Assembly (NCBI RefSeq): GCF_030908625.1
Contig: NZ_CP133133.1
Span: forward strand, 1,364,001 to 1,428,000
DNA length: 64,000 bases
Source: Paludicola sp. MB14-C6
Lineage (GTDB): Bacteria > Bacillota > Clostridia > Oscillospirales > Ruminococcaceae
Direction of reading: 5' to 3'
Part shown: positions 24,809-34,481 of the stretch, one piece after another
Layout of the letters: each line of letters opens with the position of its first letter
Position numbering within the stretch: position 1 is the stretch's first letter
Made by a program: the position numbers and the translations under genes
The notes under the pieces: generated by a model
Database searches by the model: none
Told to the model about the DNA's origin: nothing
The model's input: the letters and a program-made list of their open reading frames with translations, nothing else

Positions 24809-25150
24809 TTATTGCTTTAATGGTGCTCGGAAACCACAAGATTGACATACTGCATATGTTGTTGTTTTTGTCCCGCCACCAACAAGTAAACAAAATAACG
24901 CTATCCATCCAACAATAGGGATAAAGAATAAGATTATATATAATAGCACTAATCCGGCATTCCTGCCTTTACTTTCGGCTACTGTTTGAAAAGTTAAGTA
25001 AGGACTACCACACCTTAAACACCTTAATCCATATTGGTTATATTGGTAGCCTTGCGACATAGGCGATTGATTAGTGATATTTGCTTTACAATTAGGACAA
25101 ACTTGAGTTATATCCTTACATTTGCATCCACAATTAGGGCATTGCTTCAT
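24809..25150 (-). CDS. Zinc-ribbon membrane protein
   Basis: 113 residues. The N-terminus holds two zinc-ribbon knuckles (CPNCGCKCKD, CPNCKANI), the middle CLRCGSPY, then two hydrophobic segments (GLVLLYIILFFIPIVGWIALFCLLVGG) and a final CQSCGF. Cys pairs flanking a membrane hairpin recall LITAF-like proteins. Function unknown. It lies outside the right direct repeat. Confidence 0.65.
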   Translation of the reverse strand: MKQCPNCGCKCKDITQVCPNCKANITNQSPMSQGYQYNQYGLRCLRCGSPYLTFQTVAESKGRNAGLVLLYIILFFIPIVGWIALFCLLVGGGTKTTTYAVCQSCGFRAPLKQ

Positions 25151-25190
25151 ATTCCGTTTCCTCCAATGATGTCATTTTGAATAAAATAAA

Positions 25191-25218
25191 AAAAGTACAG
25201 TCTTTCCAAACCGTACTA
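25191..25218. terminator. Small hairpin upstream of the ncRNA candidate
   Basis: AAAGTACAGT pairs partly with ACCGTACT; may insulate the regions on either side. Confidence 0.35.
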
Positions 25219-25246
25219 TTATCATTTCCAAATTTAAATTTTCCTC

Positions 25247-25275
25247 TTGCATTTCTAACCATAATATGGTACAAT
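25247..25275 (+). promoter_or_regulatory. Promoter of the ncRNA candidate
   Basis: TTGCAT (25247-25252), 17-bp spacer, TACAAT (25270-25275). It points into a gene-free stretch; transcription would begin near 25282. Confidence 0.65.
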
Positions 25276-25281
25276 CAATAC

Positions 25282-25800
25282 AAGGGTAAGTTGAAAAACC
25301 CCTACAGCACTACGATTTCAGCAAAAACCGCAGTGCTTACGCCTTAAAGATGCACGAACATCTAGAAGACTTATAGGAGTTAACTTCTGTTGCTATTTTA
25401 GCACAGTGTTATAAATCTTGTCAAGCTTTCGGAGTGTTTGTGCGCATCTGGAAGCTTGATTTCGTTTTTAGAACGTCTTTCACGAGCCGTTTTGAAATAA
25501 ACCGTATCTTGGCAATTATACGATAAGCCTTGATATGTTGTACCTTGATAAGCAAAACCGATAAACCAAGACCAATATTTAAGTGACAGCTTAAATATTC
25601 GTGTCAGATTACTGGAGTTTTATCGCTAAGATGGACTACGAAAAGGTGATACCCTCGGGGGAGCGGTTTGGGTAAAATCCGAAACTTCGCTACGATACCG
25701 TTTTGTGCTGTTGGTGAGCAAACGATTCCAATAGCTAAATAAGGGAAACACATGCTACTCTTAACTCCAAGGAATGCATAGGAACTCAACCTAATCATTA
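25282..25800 (+). ncRNA. Candidate large structured non-coding RNA
   Basis: About 520 nt with no convincing coding frame on the plus strand but dense pairing. Visible stems are AGCACT/AGTGCT with a long loop (25307-25337), CTGTTGCTA/TAGCACAG (25386-25405), TCAAGCTT/AAGCTTGA (25421-25459), TCTTGG/CCAAGA (25507-25571), ATATTTAAG/CTTAAATAT (25575-25598) and GGAGTT/AACTCC long range (25615-25768). Large ornate RNAs such as ROOL and GOLLD are known beside tRNA genes on mobile DNA. The size and the neighbouring tRNA-Lys fit, but membership was not tested. Short frames also exist on the opposite strand, so coding cannot be fully excluded. Confidence 0.45.
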
Positions 25801-25836
25801 GTAGTCGATTTAATTTTAAAATATATGTACAAATGC

Positions 25837-25891
25837 GAATATTCTGATAAATCCATACATTTTTAGTACAGACTTATCAGAATACTCGCCA
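25837..25891. terminator. Long hairpin between ncRNA candidate and tRNA
   Basis: GCGAATATTCTGATAA pairs with TTATCAGAATACTCGC (one mismatch) around a 23-nt loop. It could end the ncRNA on the plus strand or the tRNA transcript on the minus strand; there is no long T tract. Confidence 0.5.
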
Positions 25892-25914
25892 ACTATTGCT
25901 GACGAGTCCTGTTT

Positions 25915-25990
25915 TGGTGATCCACCGGAGATTCGAACTCCGGACCCTTTGATTAAAAGTCAAATGCTCTGCCAACTGAGCTAGTGGATC
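25915..25990 (-). tRNA. tRNA-Lys (UUU)
   Basis: 76 nt including an encoded CCA end. The acceptor GATCCAC pairs with GTGGATC, D-arm AGCTCAGTTGGCAGAGC, anticodon loop CTTTTAA (anticodon TTT), T-arm GGAGTTCGAATCTCC. Its 3' end faces the accessory region, the usual geometry for integration at a tRNA gene. No duplicated 3' fragment was found in this window. Confidence 0.96.
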
Positions 25991-26142
25991 AAATGCAGTA
26001 TTTAAGCCATTCTTAAGGCTTTTTGTTTTTCGCTCTCTTTAGAACGCTTGTTTATTATATCAACTACAGCTACAAATGTCAACACTTTTTTCAAACTTTT
26101 TTTAAAAAATTTTTTATTCCGATTTTTTGCGCATAATAATAT

Positions 26143-26171
26143 TTGATTACGCATTTATTATATGCTATAAT
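26143..26171 (+). promoter_or_regulatory. lepA promoter
   Basis: TTGATT (26143-26148), 17-bp spacer, TATAAT (26166-26171). The leader to the start is about 80 nt and AT-rich, with nothing else recognised. Confidence 0.6.
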
Positions 26172-26257
26172 TATTTCGATATTTTAAAAATATAAAATGT
26201 AATTTTTTCAAAAATTTTAATACGAATATACCTAAAACTTTATATGAGGTGATATGC

Positions 26258-28066
26258 TTGTCTGACAGACAACAACACATTAGAAACTTTTCAATTATTG
26301 CACATATCGATCACGGCAAAAGTACTTTAGCCGATCGTATGCTCGAACTTACGAATACCATTTCAACACGAGAAATGGAAGAACAGCTTCTTGATAATAT
26401 GGATATTGAGCGTGAGCGAGGCATTACCATTAAAGCTCGTGCAGTTACATTAAGCTATACTGCCAAAAATGGTGAAACATATCAGTTGAATTTAATTGAT
26501 ACTCCCGGCCATGTCGACTTTAACTATGAGGTATCTCGTTCTCTCGCTGCATGCGAAGGTGCAATATTAGTAGTGGATGCTTCTCAAGGCATTGAAGCGC
26601 AAACCTTGGCAAACACCTATCTTGCAATTGAACATGACTTAGAAGTAGTACCGGTTGTCAACAAAATTGATTTACCTTCTGCTGATCCAGACATGGTTTG
26701 TCATGAAATTGAAGACGTTATCGGTATTCCTGCTATGGATGCACCAAGAGTATCTGCCAAAACAGGAATTAACATCGAAGCTGTACTAGAAGCAGTAGTC
26801 GCACAAATTCCTCCTCCAACAGGAGATGAAGGCGCACCGCTAAAAGCGTTAATTTTCGACTCATATTATGACAGCTACAAAGGTGTTGTTGTATATATTC
26901 GTATTAAAGAAGGTACCGTAAAAATTGGTGATACCATTAAGATGATGTCAAACGGAGTCACTTACAATGTTGTTGAGGTTGGCTATATGGGTGCCAAGAG
27001 CGTTGTTCCTTGCAAAGAGCTAAGAGCTGGCGAAGTTGGATATATTGCTGCTAGCATTAAAGATATTGGAGAAACTCGTGTCGGTGATACCATCACTAAC
27101 GCAGAATGCCCAGCCACACAAGCACTTGCAGGATACAAAAAAGTAAATCCAATGGTATTCTCAGGAGTATACCCTGCAGACGGAGCAAAATATGGCGACC
27201 TACGTGAAGCCCTAGAAAAATTACAGCTAAACGATGCCTCCTTAACCTTTGAACCGGAAACCTCGCTCGCTTTAGGTTTTGGATTCCGTTGTGGATTCCT
27301 AGGCCTATTGCATATGGAAATCATTCAAGAACGCTTAGAACGTGAGTTTAATTTAGATTTAATTACAACTGCACCATCTGTTGTATATAAAATTACGTTA
27401 ACCAACGGGCAAGTACTTATGATTGATAACCCATCTAACTACCCTGATGTATCACTCATTGCCACAGCTGAAGAACCAATGGTAAAAGCCAACATTCTCT
27501 CTCCTACCGATTACGTTGGTAACATCATGGATTTATGCCAAGACCGTCGTGGTATTTTTAAAGACATGACCTATTTAGATACTACCCGTGTTGAACTCCA
27601 TTACGATTTACCGTTAAATGAAATTGTGTACGACTTTTTTGATGCATTAAAATCCCGAACAAAAGGCTATGCTTCTTTCGATTACGAGTTAACAGGTTTT
27701 GTACCATCAAAATTAGTGAAGCTTGACATCTTGTTAAACGGTGATGTAATTGATGCACTGAGCTTTATTGTGCATACTGAAAAAGCATATGCAAGAGGCA
27801 GAAAAATTGCAGAAAAGCTGAAGGATAACATTCCAAGACAGATGTTTGAAATTCCAATTCAAGCTGCAATTGGTGGAAAGATTATTGCAAGAGAAACTGT
27901 AAAAGCAATGCGAAAAGATGTGCTTGCAAAATGTTACGGAGGTGACATCACTCGTAAGAAGAAACTGTTAGAAAAACAAAAAGAGGGTAAAAAGCGAATG
28001 CGTTCTCTTGGAACTGTTGATGTTCCACAAGAAGCATTTATGTCAGTCTTAAAACTAGACGAATAG
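26258..28066 (+). CDS. lepA: Elongation factor 4 (LepA)
   Basis: 602 residues if started at the TTG at 26258, 7 nt behind GAGGTGA and giving the usual [22 protein letters not shown] beginning; a GTG at 26249 is in frame but overlaps the ribosome site. GTPase motifs are [17 protein letters not shown] and NKIDLPSAD. The C-terminal EF4 signature [15 protein letters not shown] text appears as [29 protein letters not shown]. It is a ribosome-bound GTPase that back-translocates or remodels stalled ribosomes. First clear core-genome gene of the window. Confidence 0.97.
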   Translation: MSDRQQHIRNFSIIAHIDHGKSTLADRMLELTNTISTREMEEQLLDNMDIERERGITIKARAVTLSYTAKNGETYQLNLIDTPGHVDFNYEVSRSLAACEGAILVVDASQGIEAQTLANTYLAIEHDLEVVPVVNKIDLPSADPDMVCHEIEDVIGIPAMDAPRVSAKTGINIEAVLEAVVAQIPPPTGDEGAPLKALIFDSYYDSYKGVVVYIRIKEGTVKIGDTIKMMSNGVTYNVVEVGYMGAKSVVPCKELRAGEVGYIAASIKDIGETRVGDTITNAECPATQALAGYKKVNPMVFSGVYPADGAKYGDLREALEKLQLNDASLTFEPETSLALGFGFRCGFLGLLHMEIIQERLEREFNLDLITTAPSVVYKITLTNGQVLMIDNPSNYPDVSLIATAEEPMVKANILSPTDYVGNIMDLCQDRRGIFKDMTYLDTTRVELHYDLPLNEIVYDFFDALKSRTKGYASFDYELTGFVPSKLVKLDILLNGDVIDALSFIVHTEKAYARGRKIAEKLKDNIPRQMFEIPIQAAIGGKIIARETVKAMRKDVLAKCYGGDITRKKKLLEKQKEGKKRMRSLGTVDVPQEAFMSVLKLDE

Positions 28067-28072
28067 AATAGC

Positions 28073-28108
28073 GAAAGCGGAGAATGAGTAATTTCATTCT
28101 CCGCTTTC
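28073..28108 (+). terminator. lepA terminator
   Basis: GAAAGCGGAGAATGA pairs with TCATTCTCCGCTTTC around a short loop. Confidence 0.8.
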
Positions 28109-28198
28109 TGTTGCGATTGTATTGTGTTCATGATAAAATGAGAAAAGATGATTCGTGTTATCAAAAGAATTCTAAAACGAACACGGAAAGGAATACCT

Positions 28199-28369
28199 AT
28201 GGAAACTAAATATTATATCGTGCAAAAAATTGATGGCGATTATGCAATTTTATTGCGAACAGATACTACTGAAGAAGACACCATTTTAGTTGCTCGTTTT
28301 CTCTTACCAATGGAAATTGATGAAGGCAGCAACTTAATTTGGGAAAATCTCGAATATAAAATACTGTAA
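28199..28369 (+). CDS. Small DUF3006-like protein
   Basis: 56 residues from the ATG at 28199 (GGAAAGGA upstream). YYIVQKIDGDYAILL...VARFLLPMEIDEGSNLIWEN resembles the DUF3006 pattern seen in the protein at 21268, but weakly. It precedes a DUF4091 gene by 20 bp. Function unknown. Confidence 0.55.
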   Translation: METKYYIVQKIDGDYAILLRTDTTEEDTILVARFLLPMEIDEGSNLIWENLEYKIL

Positions 28370-28389
28370 TATAGAAACGAGACTTTATT

Positions 28390-30057
28390 ATGAGTAAATT
28401 AAAAATGCAATTCACCTCTTCCCTTGAAAAATGTTTACCAAACGAAGCGCTAGAAAGCAAACCTGCTCTTGACCACATAACAATGCTTAAAAATGAGCGT
28501 TATTCTTTTTGTGTTGCCTATCAAGAAATAGATACCACCATATGGGCCAAATCTGTTGTAACTGTAAAGGTTACTTCAACGATAGATGCAACTATTCACA
28601 CCTATCAAGTTGACCTTGTCCCTGTTATGATGGCAGCATATCATAATAAATCGGATAACAATTATATAAGCAACGAGCCTGGTCTTTTCCCAGATTTATT
28701 AACCCCAATTGATGAGCAAGCACCTTTATATTGTGTTCCAAATCAGCTAAATGCCCTATGGATTACAATTGATGCAGTTGAACCGATACAAGCAGGAGAT
28801 TATTCAATCACCGTAACGTTTTCTGAAGATGGGAATGAAATTATTTGCAAGACGATACCCGTTCATGTTATTGATGCTATTTTGCCACCACAAACATTCC
28901 AATATACCCAATGGTTTTATGCGGATTGTTTATCATCTTACTACAATGTAGAACCGTTATCAGATGAGCATTTTGCTATCATCGAGCGTTTTATGCAAGC
29001 TGCGGTTTCTTATGGTATTACACAAATTTTAACCCCAGTTGTTACCCCTCCGCTTGATACTGCTGTTGGCGGAGAACGCCCAACCATACAACTAGTTGGA
29101 ATTACAAAAGAAAACGATACATTCACATTTGACTTTACACTATTAGATAAATGGATTGACTTATGTAACCGCTGTAGGGTACAACGCTTTGAAATTTCCC
29201 ATCTATTTACCCAATGGGGAGCGGAACATGCTCCAAAAATTATGGCTACCGTAGGTGGCGAATATAAAAAAATATTTGGTTGGGAAACCGACGCTTTTAG
29301 TGAAGAGTATCGTATATTCTTACGCAGTTTTATTCCTGCACTACTTTCCTACTTTAAGCAAAAAGGAATCCGAAAAGGCCAAATTGTTTTCCACATTTCA
29401 GATGAGCCATCGTTGGAACACTTAGCAAACTATAAAAAAGCAAAAGAAATGATAGCCGACCTACTCGAGGACTATACTATTATGGATGCGCTATCTAACT
29501 ATGATTTCTATGAGCAAGGAATTGTAGCCCACCCGATTCCAGCAAATGACCATATGGAAGCGTTTTTAGAGCATCATGTTCCTGATTTATGGACTTACTA
29601 TTGCTGTGCACAATGCGAAGATGTAAGCAACCGTTTTATAACGATGCCATCTGCTCGCAATCGCATCATTGCAACGCAGTTTTACAAATACAACATTAAA
29701 GGATTCTTGCATTGGGGCTATAACTTCTATTACAATCAATTTTCCAAAAAACTGATTGACCCATATCGTGTTACAGACGGTGAATATTTTGCACCATCCG
29801 GTGATGCATTTAGCGTTTATCCAGGAAAAAGTGGAGTACCGTTACTCTCCATCCGCATGGTCGTATTTCATGAAGCTCTTCAAGATTTACGTGCAATGTT
29901 GCTATGTGAACAACTCTATTCTCGCGAGTTTGTAGTAGATTTAATGGAGAAAGATCTTACTACACCGATTACATTCAAGCAATATCCGTATAATCCAGAA
30001 TACTTGATTTCTTTTAGAGAAAAAATCAATGCTGCAATTGAAAGAAAACTGAAATAG
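28390..30057 (+). CDS. DUF4091 protein, glycoside-hydrolase-like
   Basis: 555 residues, no signal peptide. An N-terminal beta-rich part (about 1-165) with WITIDAVEPIQAGDYSITVTFS is followed by a TIM-barrel-like domain (FQYTQWFYADCLSSYYNV, FHISDEPSLEHLANYKKAKEM). The C-terminal DUF4091 signature is GFLHWGYNFYYNQFS...GDAFSVYPGKSGVPLLSIRM. DUF4091 proteins group with glycoside hydrolases; a catalytic role for Glu in SDEPS is plausible. Substrate unknown; it would act in the cytoplasm. Confidence 0.8.
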   Translation: MSKLKMQFTSSLEKCLPNEALESKPALDHITMLKNERYSFCVAYQEIDTTIWAKSVVTVKVTSTIDATIHTYQVDLVPVMMAAYHNKSDNNYISNEPGLFPDLLTPIDEQAPLYCVPNQLNALWITIDAVEPIQAGDYSITVTFSEDGNEIICKTIPVHVIDAILPPQTFQYTQWFYADCLSSYYNVEPLSDEHFAIIERFMQAAVSYGITQILTPVVTPPLDTAVGGERPTIQLVGITKENDTFTFDFTLLDKWIDLCNRCRVQRFEISHLFTQWGAEHAPKIMATVGGEYKKIFGWETDAFSEEYRIFLRSFIPALLSYFKQKGIRKGQIVFHISDEPSLEHLANYKKAKEMIADLLEDYTIMDALSNYDFYEQGIVAHPIPANDHMEAFLEHHVPDLWTYYCCAQCEDVSNRFITMPSARNRIIATQFYKYNIKGFLHWGYNFYYNQFSKKLIDPYRVTDGEYFAPSGDAFSVYPGKSGVPLLSIRMVVFHEALQDLRAMLLCEQLYSREFVVDLMEKDLTTPITFKQYPYNPEYLISFREKINAAIERKLK

Positions 30058-30088
30058 CAAAAACGCCGACAAAAAAGTCGGCGTTTTA
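30058..30088 (+). terminator. Terminator after the DUF4091 gene
   Basis: AAACGCCGAC pairs with GTCGGCGTTT around AAAAAA, with T residues after. Confidence 0.85.
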
Positions 30089-30161
30089 TTATTGCCTTAT
30101 TATATATCCCATAATTTCCGCAACATGACTTATAAAGCTACTAAGTAAATCGATTCTAATA

Positions 30162-30971
30162 CTATTGATAAATGTTAATGCTCCCCGTTACCGCTGATAC
30201 TACTACTTCATTTTGTCTACCATTGTTCACGTCCGCAATCGAGTTATATCCCGAATGCATTTTGACTTTACCTGCAACACTATTGCAGTTTGAAGAAAAG
30301 CGGTAATCGCTTGGTAAATTAAGTGTTATCCCACCCGTTGTAGCGTTTACGTAAATTTTATCATAACAATCACGAACGCTCATATCCAATTTTCCGGATA
30401 AGGTTGCTACGTTAATGATTGTATTATATGCTTGTGGATGTCTTAAATGAACATTTTGTACATTCATAGCACCCGTTTTTGAGTTAATAAACAAACCATT
30501 TGTTGTAAGTTCTTTAAGATTCACATTTCCGGTTACACTATCAACGCTGATTGAGTCTGCATCTACCAATTCAAAGCTGGTTATCCCTGTTACTAATTTA
30601 GTTCTCAATTCACTTACTTTAATATCATTCATTTGAAGGTTCGCTGTTGTACCGGATATATTTAAGCGATTACAATATGATTTTGGAATAGATACTACAA
30701 CACAAACGTGAACTAATGAAAATGTATCAAAAAAGAGGTTTCCTTTTTTAAGCTCGATTTGAATTGTATCTACATTTTGTACGACATCAACACGATAACG
30801 TGGGTATTGATTCGGTTTTTCTAAATAAACCTCAACAGATAACTCTGACTTATCATATGACACTACTTGAATATCACCAAACATAATATCCATGTTAATA
30901 CTTTGAATTCGATCAACTGACTTCTTTGCACTATAAACTAACAATTGGGAAGATAAATTGAATTTTGCCAT
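30162..30971 (-). CDS. DUF4097 beta-helix-like protein
   Basis: 269 residues from the ATG at 30971 (AAAGGAAAA upstream); the longer frame lacks a ribosome site. After about 30 residues come repeated short strands typical of DUF4097 (NISGTTANLQMNDIKVSELRTKLVTGITSFELVDADSISVDSVTGNVNLKELTTNGLFINSKTGAMNV is one such run, described here only by its repeating VxxxTGxxxL rhythm at residues 115-190). The family often sits beside membrane stress regulators; no such neighbour here. No signal peptide. Confidence 0.75.
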   Translation of the reverse strand: MAKFNLSSQLLVYSAKKSVDRIQSINMDIMFGDIQVVSYDKSELSVEVYLEKPNQYPRYRVDVVQNVDTIQIELKKGNLFFDTFSLVHVCVVVSIPKSYCNRLNISGTTANLQMNDIKVSELRTKLVTGITSFELVDADSISVDSVTGNVNLKELTTNGLFINSKTGAMNVQNVHLRHPQAYNTIINVATLSGKLDMSVRDCYDKIYVNATTGGITLNLPSDYRFSSNCNSVAGKVKMHSGYNSIADVNNGRQNEVVVSAVTGSINIYQ

Positions 30972-31166
30972 ACTGAAATTTTCCTTTCTTTGTGCAGTAA
31001 TTTCGGCATAATTAAGATTGTCTAAGCTTTGAAAGTGGAAAATGCCTTGAAGATTATTTGCTATCCAAATCATATTGTATTATTTGGGAATTGTATATAT
31101 TCATAATACGACAAATTACAACAAATGTCTAATGTTATTTTATATTTTGATCCTCTAGACCATAAA

Positions 31167-31198
31167 AAAAGTGATGAGATTAAAACTCATCACTTTCG
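31167..31198 (-). terminator. Terminator of the NatAB-like operon
   Basis: AAAGTGATGAG and CTCATCACTTT pair around a short loop; T tract on the minus strand. Confidence 0.8.
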
Positions 31199-31210
31199 AT
31201 ATATCATTCT

Positions 31211-32515
31211 TTATACTGTATGTTTCTTTTTCTTGCCAAATTCTAATGTCATTGTAAATATCTTATCTGTTGAAAATACCCGAACTGCCATAATCATTAC
31301 AATAATTAACACTACGATTTGATAAACCATTCCGATAAAGAACATTGTATAATTACCAAATAGCAAGTTGCTGGAAGCTGTAAATGTATGGGTAAATGGG
31401 ATGAGGTAAATCAACACTTTTCCAACTAGAGGAAGTGAATTAACGTCTAAGAACATTGTTACAAAATACGGAATCATGGTTAAAAACATTAACGGCATTA
31501 CTAAGCTTTGTGCAGATTTTAAGTCTTTTGCAAGTGCACCTAAAATCATACTGATTGCTAACGCAATTAATATTGTTAAAAACAATTGCACACCAATCAA
31601 CGCATATTGTCCTGCTCCTAATTTCAAGCCCAAATTTGCAAGGGCATCGCTTATTCCTGTTGTATTCATAGCTTCTTCAGGCGCTCCCATACCGCCCATC
31701 ATGCCGTTCATATAGCTAGAAAATCCAAACATATAAACTCCAGCCATTAACAATGAAAATACGCCGGAAGCACACATTTTAGCTCCTAATACAGATAAAC
31801 GTGATACAGGTGCTGATAATAAAGTTTCTAAAGTTTTATCATTTTTTTCATTTGCAATAGCCGCTACATTGAGTTGTGATGCCATTGTAATAAGCAAAAA
31901 TACAATGATTGGAATAAAGATAGACTGTTGCATTGCAAAGCTGAGCAACATATCAGAATTGATTGTTTCGCTTTTCCCTGCTACTACTGTTATATCTGTT
32001 GTTTTGATTGGGTTTTTGATATATTCTGCATTAAGATTAGGATTTGCTTGTTGTATAATAGAAGATGAAATGGTTTCTTTTATGATATCGGCAACATTTT
32101 GTGCTGATTTATCGCTATTGCTCATCATAGAAAAACTTTTTAATGCAGAAACTATCTGAATTTCTTGCACTTTGCTGTTTTTTACGCCTTGTTCAAAACC
32201 TTTTGGAATGACAGCAACACAAGTATGTTCATCTATTTCATACGCTTTTGTTATCAAATCCTCAGACTTTTCCCCTTGGATTTGCGTGATCTTAAGTCCC
32301 GCTTTTTCGAGCATAGCAATGGCTTGTTTGCTTAATTGGGATTGATCACGATCACAAACTACAGCAGAACCCATTTTGTCGTTCATATCTTTCCCAACAT
32401 CACTCATAACCGTTCCAAGAAGCATAAATATGCCGACAAACGCAACTAAAGAAATTAACGTTTGGAGTGTCATTAAATCTCTTAATTCTTTTTTAAATAA
32501 TTTAAAGAACTTCAT
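31211..32515 (-). CDS. ABC transporter permease (NatB-like)
   Basis: 434 residues from the ATG at 32515, which overlaps the ATPase stop by 14 bp. One N-terminal membrane helix (LISLVAFVGIFMLLGTVM), a ~150-residue external domain, then five to six membrane helices with ANEKNDKTLETLLSAPVSRLSVLGAK, the typical ABC2 coupling loop. Paired with the upstream ATPase it forms an exporter of unknown substrate (Na+ or peptide/antibiotic types exist in the family). Confidence 0.85.
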   Translation of the reverse strand: MKFFKLFKKELRDLMTLQTLISLVAFVGIFMLLGTVMSDVGKDMNDKMGSAVVCDRDQSQLSKQAIAMLEKAGLKITQIQGEKSEDLITKAYEIDEHTCVAVIPKGFEQGVKNSKVQEIQIVSALKSFSMMSNSDKSAQNVADIIKETISSSIIQQANPNLNAEYIKNPIKTTDITVVAGKSETINSDMLLSFAMQQSIFIPIIVFLLITMASQLNVAAIANEKNDKTLETLLSAPVSRLSVLGAKMCASGVFSLLMAGVYMFGFSSYMNGMMGGMGAPEEAMNTTGISDALANLGLKLGAGQYALIGVQLFLTILIALAISMILGALAKDLKSAQSLVMPLMFLTMIPYFVTMFLDVNSLPLVGKVLIYLIPFTHTFTASSNLLFGNYTMFFIGMVYQIVVLIIVMIMAVRVFSTDKIFTMTLEFGKKKKHTV

Positions 32516-33239
32516 TTGCTTCCACCGCCTTTTCGAATACTTCCTCAAGGTTTGCCGCGCCAAGCTCTTCTTTTAACTCTGATGGCTTTCCAACAAGCAT
32601 TAGCTTACCTTTATTAATAATACCAACTCGGTCGGATAAAAACTCGATTTCAAGCATGTTATGGCTTGTAATTAAAAAGGACATTCCTTCATCTGCTAAT
32701 GTACGAATCATTCTTCTAATTTCAAGCGCATTTAAAATATCAAGCCCTGAAGTTGGTTCATCTAAAATTGCTAATGCCGGCCTTGTCATAATTGCACGAG
32801 AAAGCAATAATTTACGAATCATACCGCGACTGTAAGAACCGATTTTATCTTTTAGTCGATCGCCCAATCCACACATAGAAACGGCGTTTTCAACATATTC
32901 TTTCTCTTTTTGTTTATCATTTGTAAACAAGGAAGCCATAAACTCAAGATATTTTCTTCCTGTCATATTTTTATATGCTCCAGCTTCGTCAGGAAGATAT
33001 GTTATGCGCTCTCTTACTTTTTCCGGATGCTTTCTCACACTGATTCCTTCAATAAAAGCATCGCCATCGGTTGGTTGAATCAATGTTGATATCATACGAA
33101 TGGTCGTTGTTTTTCCCGCACCATTTGGCCCAATCAACGCAAAAATTTCGCCTTTTTGTACATCAAAGCTTACTTCATTAGCCGCTAATACTTTTGTATA
33201 TTTTTTAGAAAGCTTTTGTACACTTAAAGTAGGTTCCAT
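32502..33239 (-). CDS. ABC transporter ATP-binding protein (NatA-like)
   Basis: 245 residues from the ATG at 33239, 9 nt behind AAGGAG. Walker A GPNGAGKTT, signature YSRGMIRKL (a variant of LSGGQ), Walker B ALAILDEPTSGLD and the switch ITSHNM are all present. Drives the permease encoded 14 bp overlapping downstream. The C-terminal LEEVFEKAVEANEVL is the usual end of this class. Confidence 0.9.
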   Translation of the reverse strand: MEPTLSVQKLSKKYTKVLAANEVSFDVQKGEIFALIGPNGAGKTTTIRMISTLIQPTDGDAFIEGISVRKHPEKVRERITYLPDEAGAYKNMTGRKYLEFMASLFTNDKQKEKEYVENAVSMCGLGDRLKDKIGSYSRGMIRKLLLSRAIMTRPALAILDEPTSGLDILNALEIRRMIRTLADEGMSFLITSHNMLEIEFLSDRVGIINKGKLMLVGKPSELKEELGAANLEEVFEKAVEANEVL

Positions 33240-33343
33240 TAGTATCAACTCCTTACTGAATTTATGAAATTATCTGTATCATAGCAACAATACAATAATA
33301 CACTTTATAGAATATTTTGTCAATATATATTCTACCGACTTGA

Positions 33344-33369
33344 ATTTTGTATAGTTTACTTTACAAAAT
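33344..33369. promoter_or_regulatory. Operator-like inverted repeat
   Basis: ATTTTGTA and TACAAAAT, a perfect 8-bp inverted repeat with a 10-bp centre, between the divergent ABC genes. It may bind a dimeric regulator of the NatAB-like operon, whose gene is not adjacent. Confidence 0.5.
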
Positions 33370-33475
33370 TAGTATAGCACGCTTTACATTCTGCTGTCAA
33401 TATTTTTTCATAAAAATAATAATACTGGTAAAACTAACTTAGAGTATGCAACTGCAATGGAAACGGAGTAATCAT

Positions 33476-34147
33476 ATGGATGACTTAATTGTTACCGAAA
33501 ACGTATGTAAATTTTATCAACTAGGCGATAACGAGGTTATCGCATTAGACCAAGTAAATATCAAAATTCAAAAAGGCGAATTTGTCGCCATCGTTGGTTC
33601 TTCAGGAAGCGGGAAATCCACTCTTATGAATGTTCTTGGATGCTTAGACACTCCTACATCGGGACGATATTTTTTAGAGGGTATTGATATTGGCACACAA
33701 TCAGAAGATGCTTTGAGCGAAATTCGTAATAAAAAAATCGGATTTATCTTTCAAAGCTTTAATTTAGTGCCAAACCTAACCGCAATTGAAAACGTTGAGC
33801 TTCCGTTAATATACCGTGGCGTAAAACGTTCCAGCCGCAGAGAATTATCGAAGCAAGCACTTACACACGTAGGACTCGAACAGCGCTTAAATCACCTTCC
33901 ATCTCAAATGTCAGGTGGTCAGCAACAGCGTGTCGCAATTGCACGCGCAATAGCCGCTCGCCCTCCAATTATTCTTGCAGATGAACCTACCGGAAATCTT
34001 GATAAAAAATCAGGTGTAGATGTTATGGATATTCTATTGGATTTGAATAAAGAAGGAAAAACTATTATCCTTATCACTCACGATACCGAAATTGCACATC
34101 TTGCAAATCGGCAAATTCAAATGTCCGACGGAAAAATAGTCTTGTAA
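33476..34147 (+). CDS. ABC transporter ATP-binding protein (LolD/MacB type), no permease nearby
   Basis: 223 residues from the ATG at 33476 (CGGAG upstream). Walker [11 protein letters not shown]-loop [19 protein letters not shown], signature [16 protein letters not shown], Walker [13 protein letters not shown], switch LITHD. This subfamily works with FtsX/MacB-fold permeases. None is encoded next to it: a terminator follows directly. The partner must be elsewhere or absent. Confidence 0.88.
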   Translation: MDDLIVTENVCKFYQLGDNEVIALDQVNIKIQKGEFVAIVGSSGSGKSTLMNVLGCLDTPTSGRYFLEGIDIGTQSEDALSEIRNKKIGFIFQSFNLVPNLTAIENVELPLIYRGVKRSSRRELSKQALTHVGLEQRLNHLPSQMSGGQQQRVAIARAIAARPPIILADEPTGNLDKKSGVDVMDILLDLNKEGKTIILITHDTEIAHLANRQIQMSDGKIVL

Positions 34148-34178
34148 AAGAAGGTGGTGTTCCACCTTCTTGCATTTT
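34148..34178 (+). terminator. Terminator after the orphan ABC ATPase
   Basis: AAGAAGGTGG pairs with CCACCTTCTT, followed by T residues. Confidence 0.85.
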
Positions 34179-34187
34179 TCTTCACAT

Positions 34188-34240
34188 AACGGCAGGAGCA
34201 AGCCCCTGCCCTACATAGTGCAGGCAGCCCACATAGGGTC
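34188..34240. repeat. REP-like palindromic repeat
   Basis: ACGGCAGGAGCAAGCCCCTG is followed by CCCTACAT; the motif returns near 53388 and 54417. Between 34179 and 34410 no gene is seen. Confidence 0.6.
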
Positions 34241-34416
34241 CCCGGTCTATTTTTCGTCAAATAATACAAGGGGAACTTAAAAAAATAATTATTGTTGATT
34301 GTTTTATATAAACTTTTAAAAATGAAATGGTCTTTAAGATAATGAGAGAAATAGAGATATATCAAGAGAATTCAAGAGAATAAGGTATCTAAATTAAAAA
34401 ATAGCCGTTTTTCGTG

Positions 34417-34445
34417 TTGACAAGTAGGTTGACTTGACTTATAAT
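34417..34445 (+). promoter_or_regulatory. rplM promoter
   Basis: TTGACA (34417-34422), 17-bp spacer, TATAAT (34440-34445): a consensus vegetative promoter, as expected for ribosomal genes. Confidence 0.88.
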
Positions 34446-34481
34446 AGAAAGCACGTTGAAAACAAATTGGAGGTAAAGATT

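Noticed and set aside
25604..25798. 64-residue minus-strand frame in the ncRNA region
   Set aside because: A neighbouring frame on the same strand is also open, there is no clear ribosome site, and the plus strand has a promoter and many stems. Not called, though coding is not fully excluded.
25282..25800. tmRNA or RNase P RNA
   Set aside because: No tRNA-like ends with a resume frame, and none of the conserved RNase P sequences were found.
25915..25990. attL/attR made by a duplicated tRNA-Lys 3' end
   Set aside because: No second copy of the tRNA 3' segment was seen to the left within the window.
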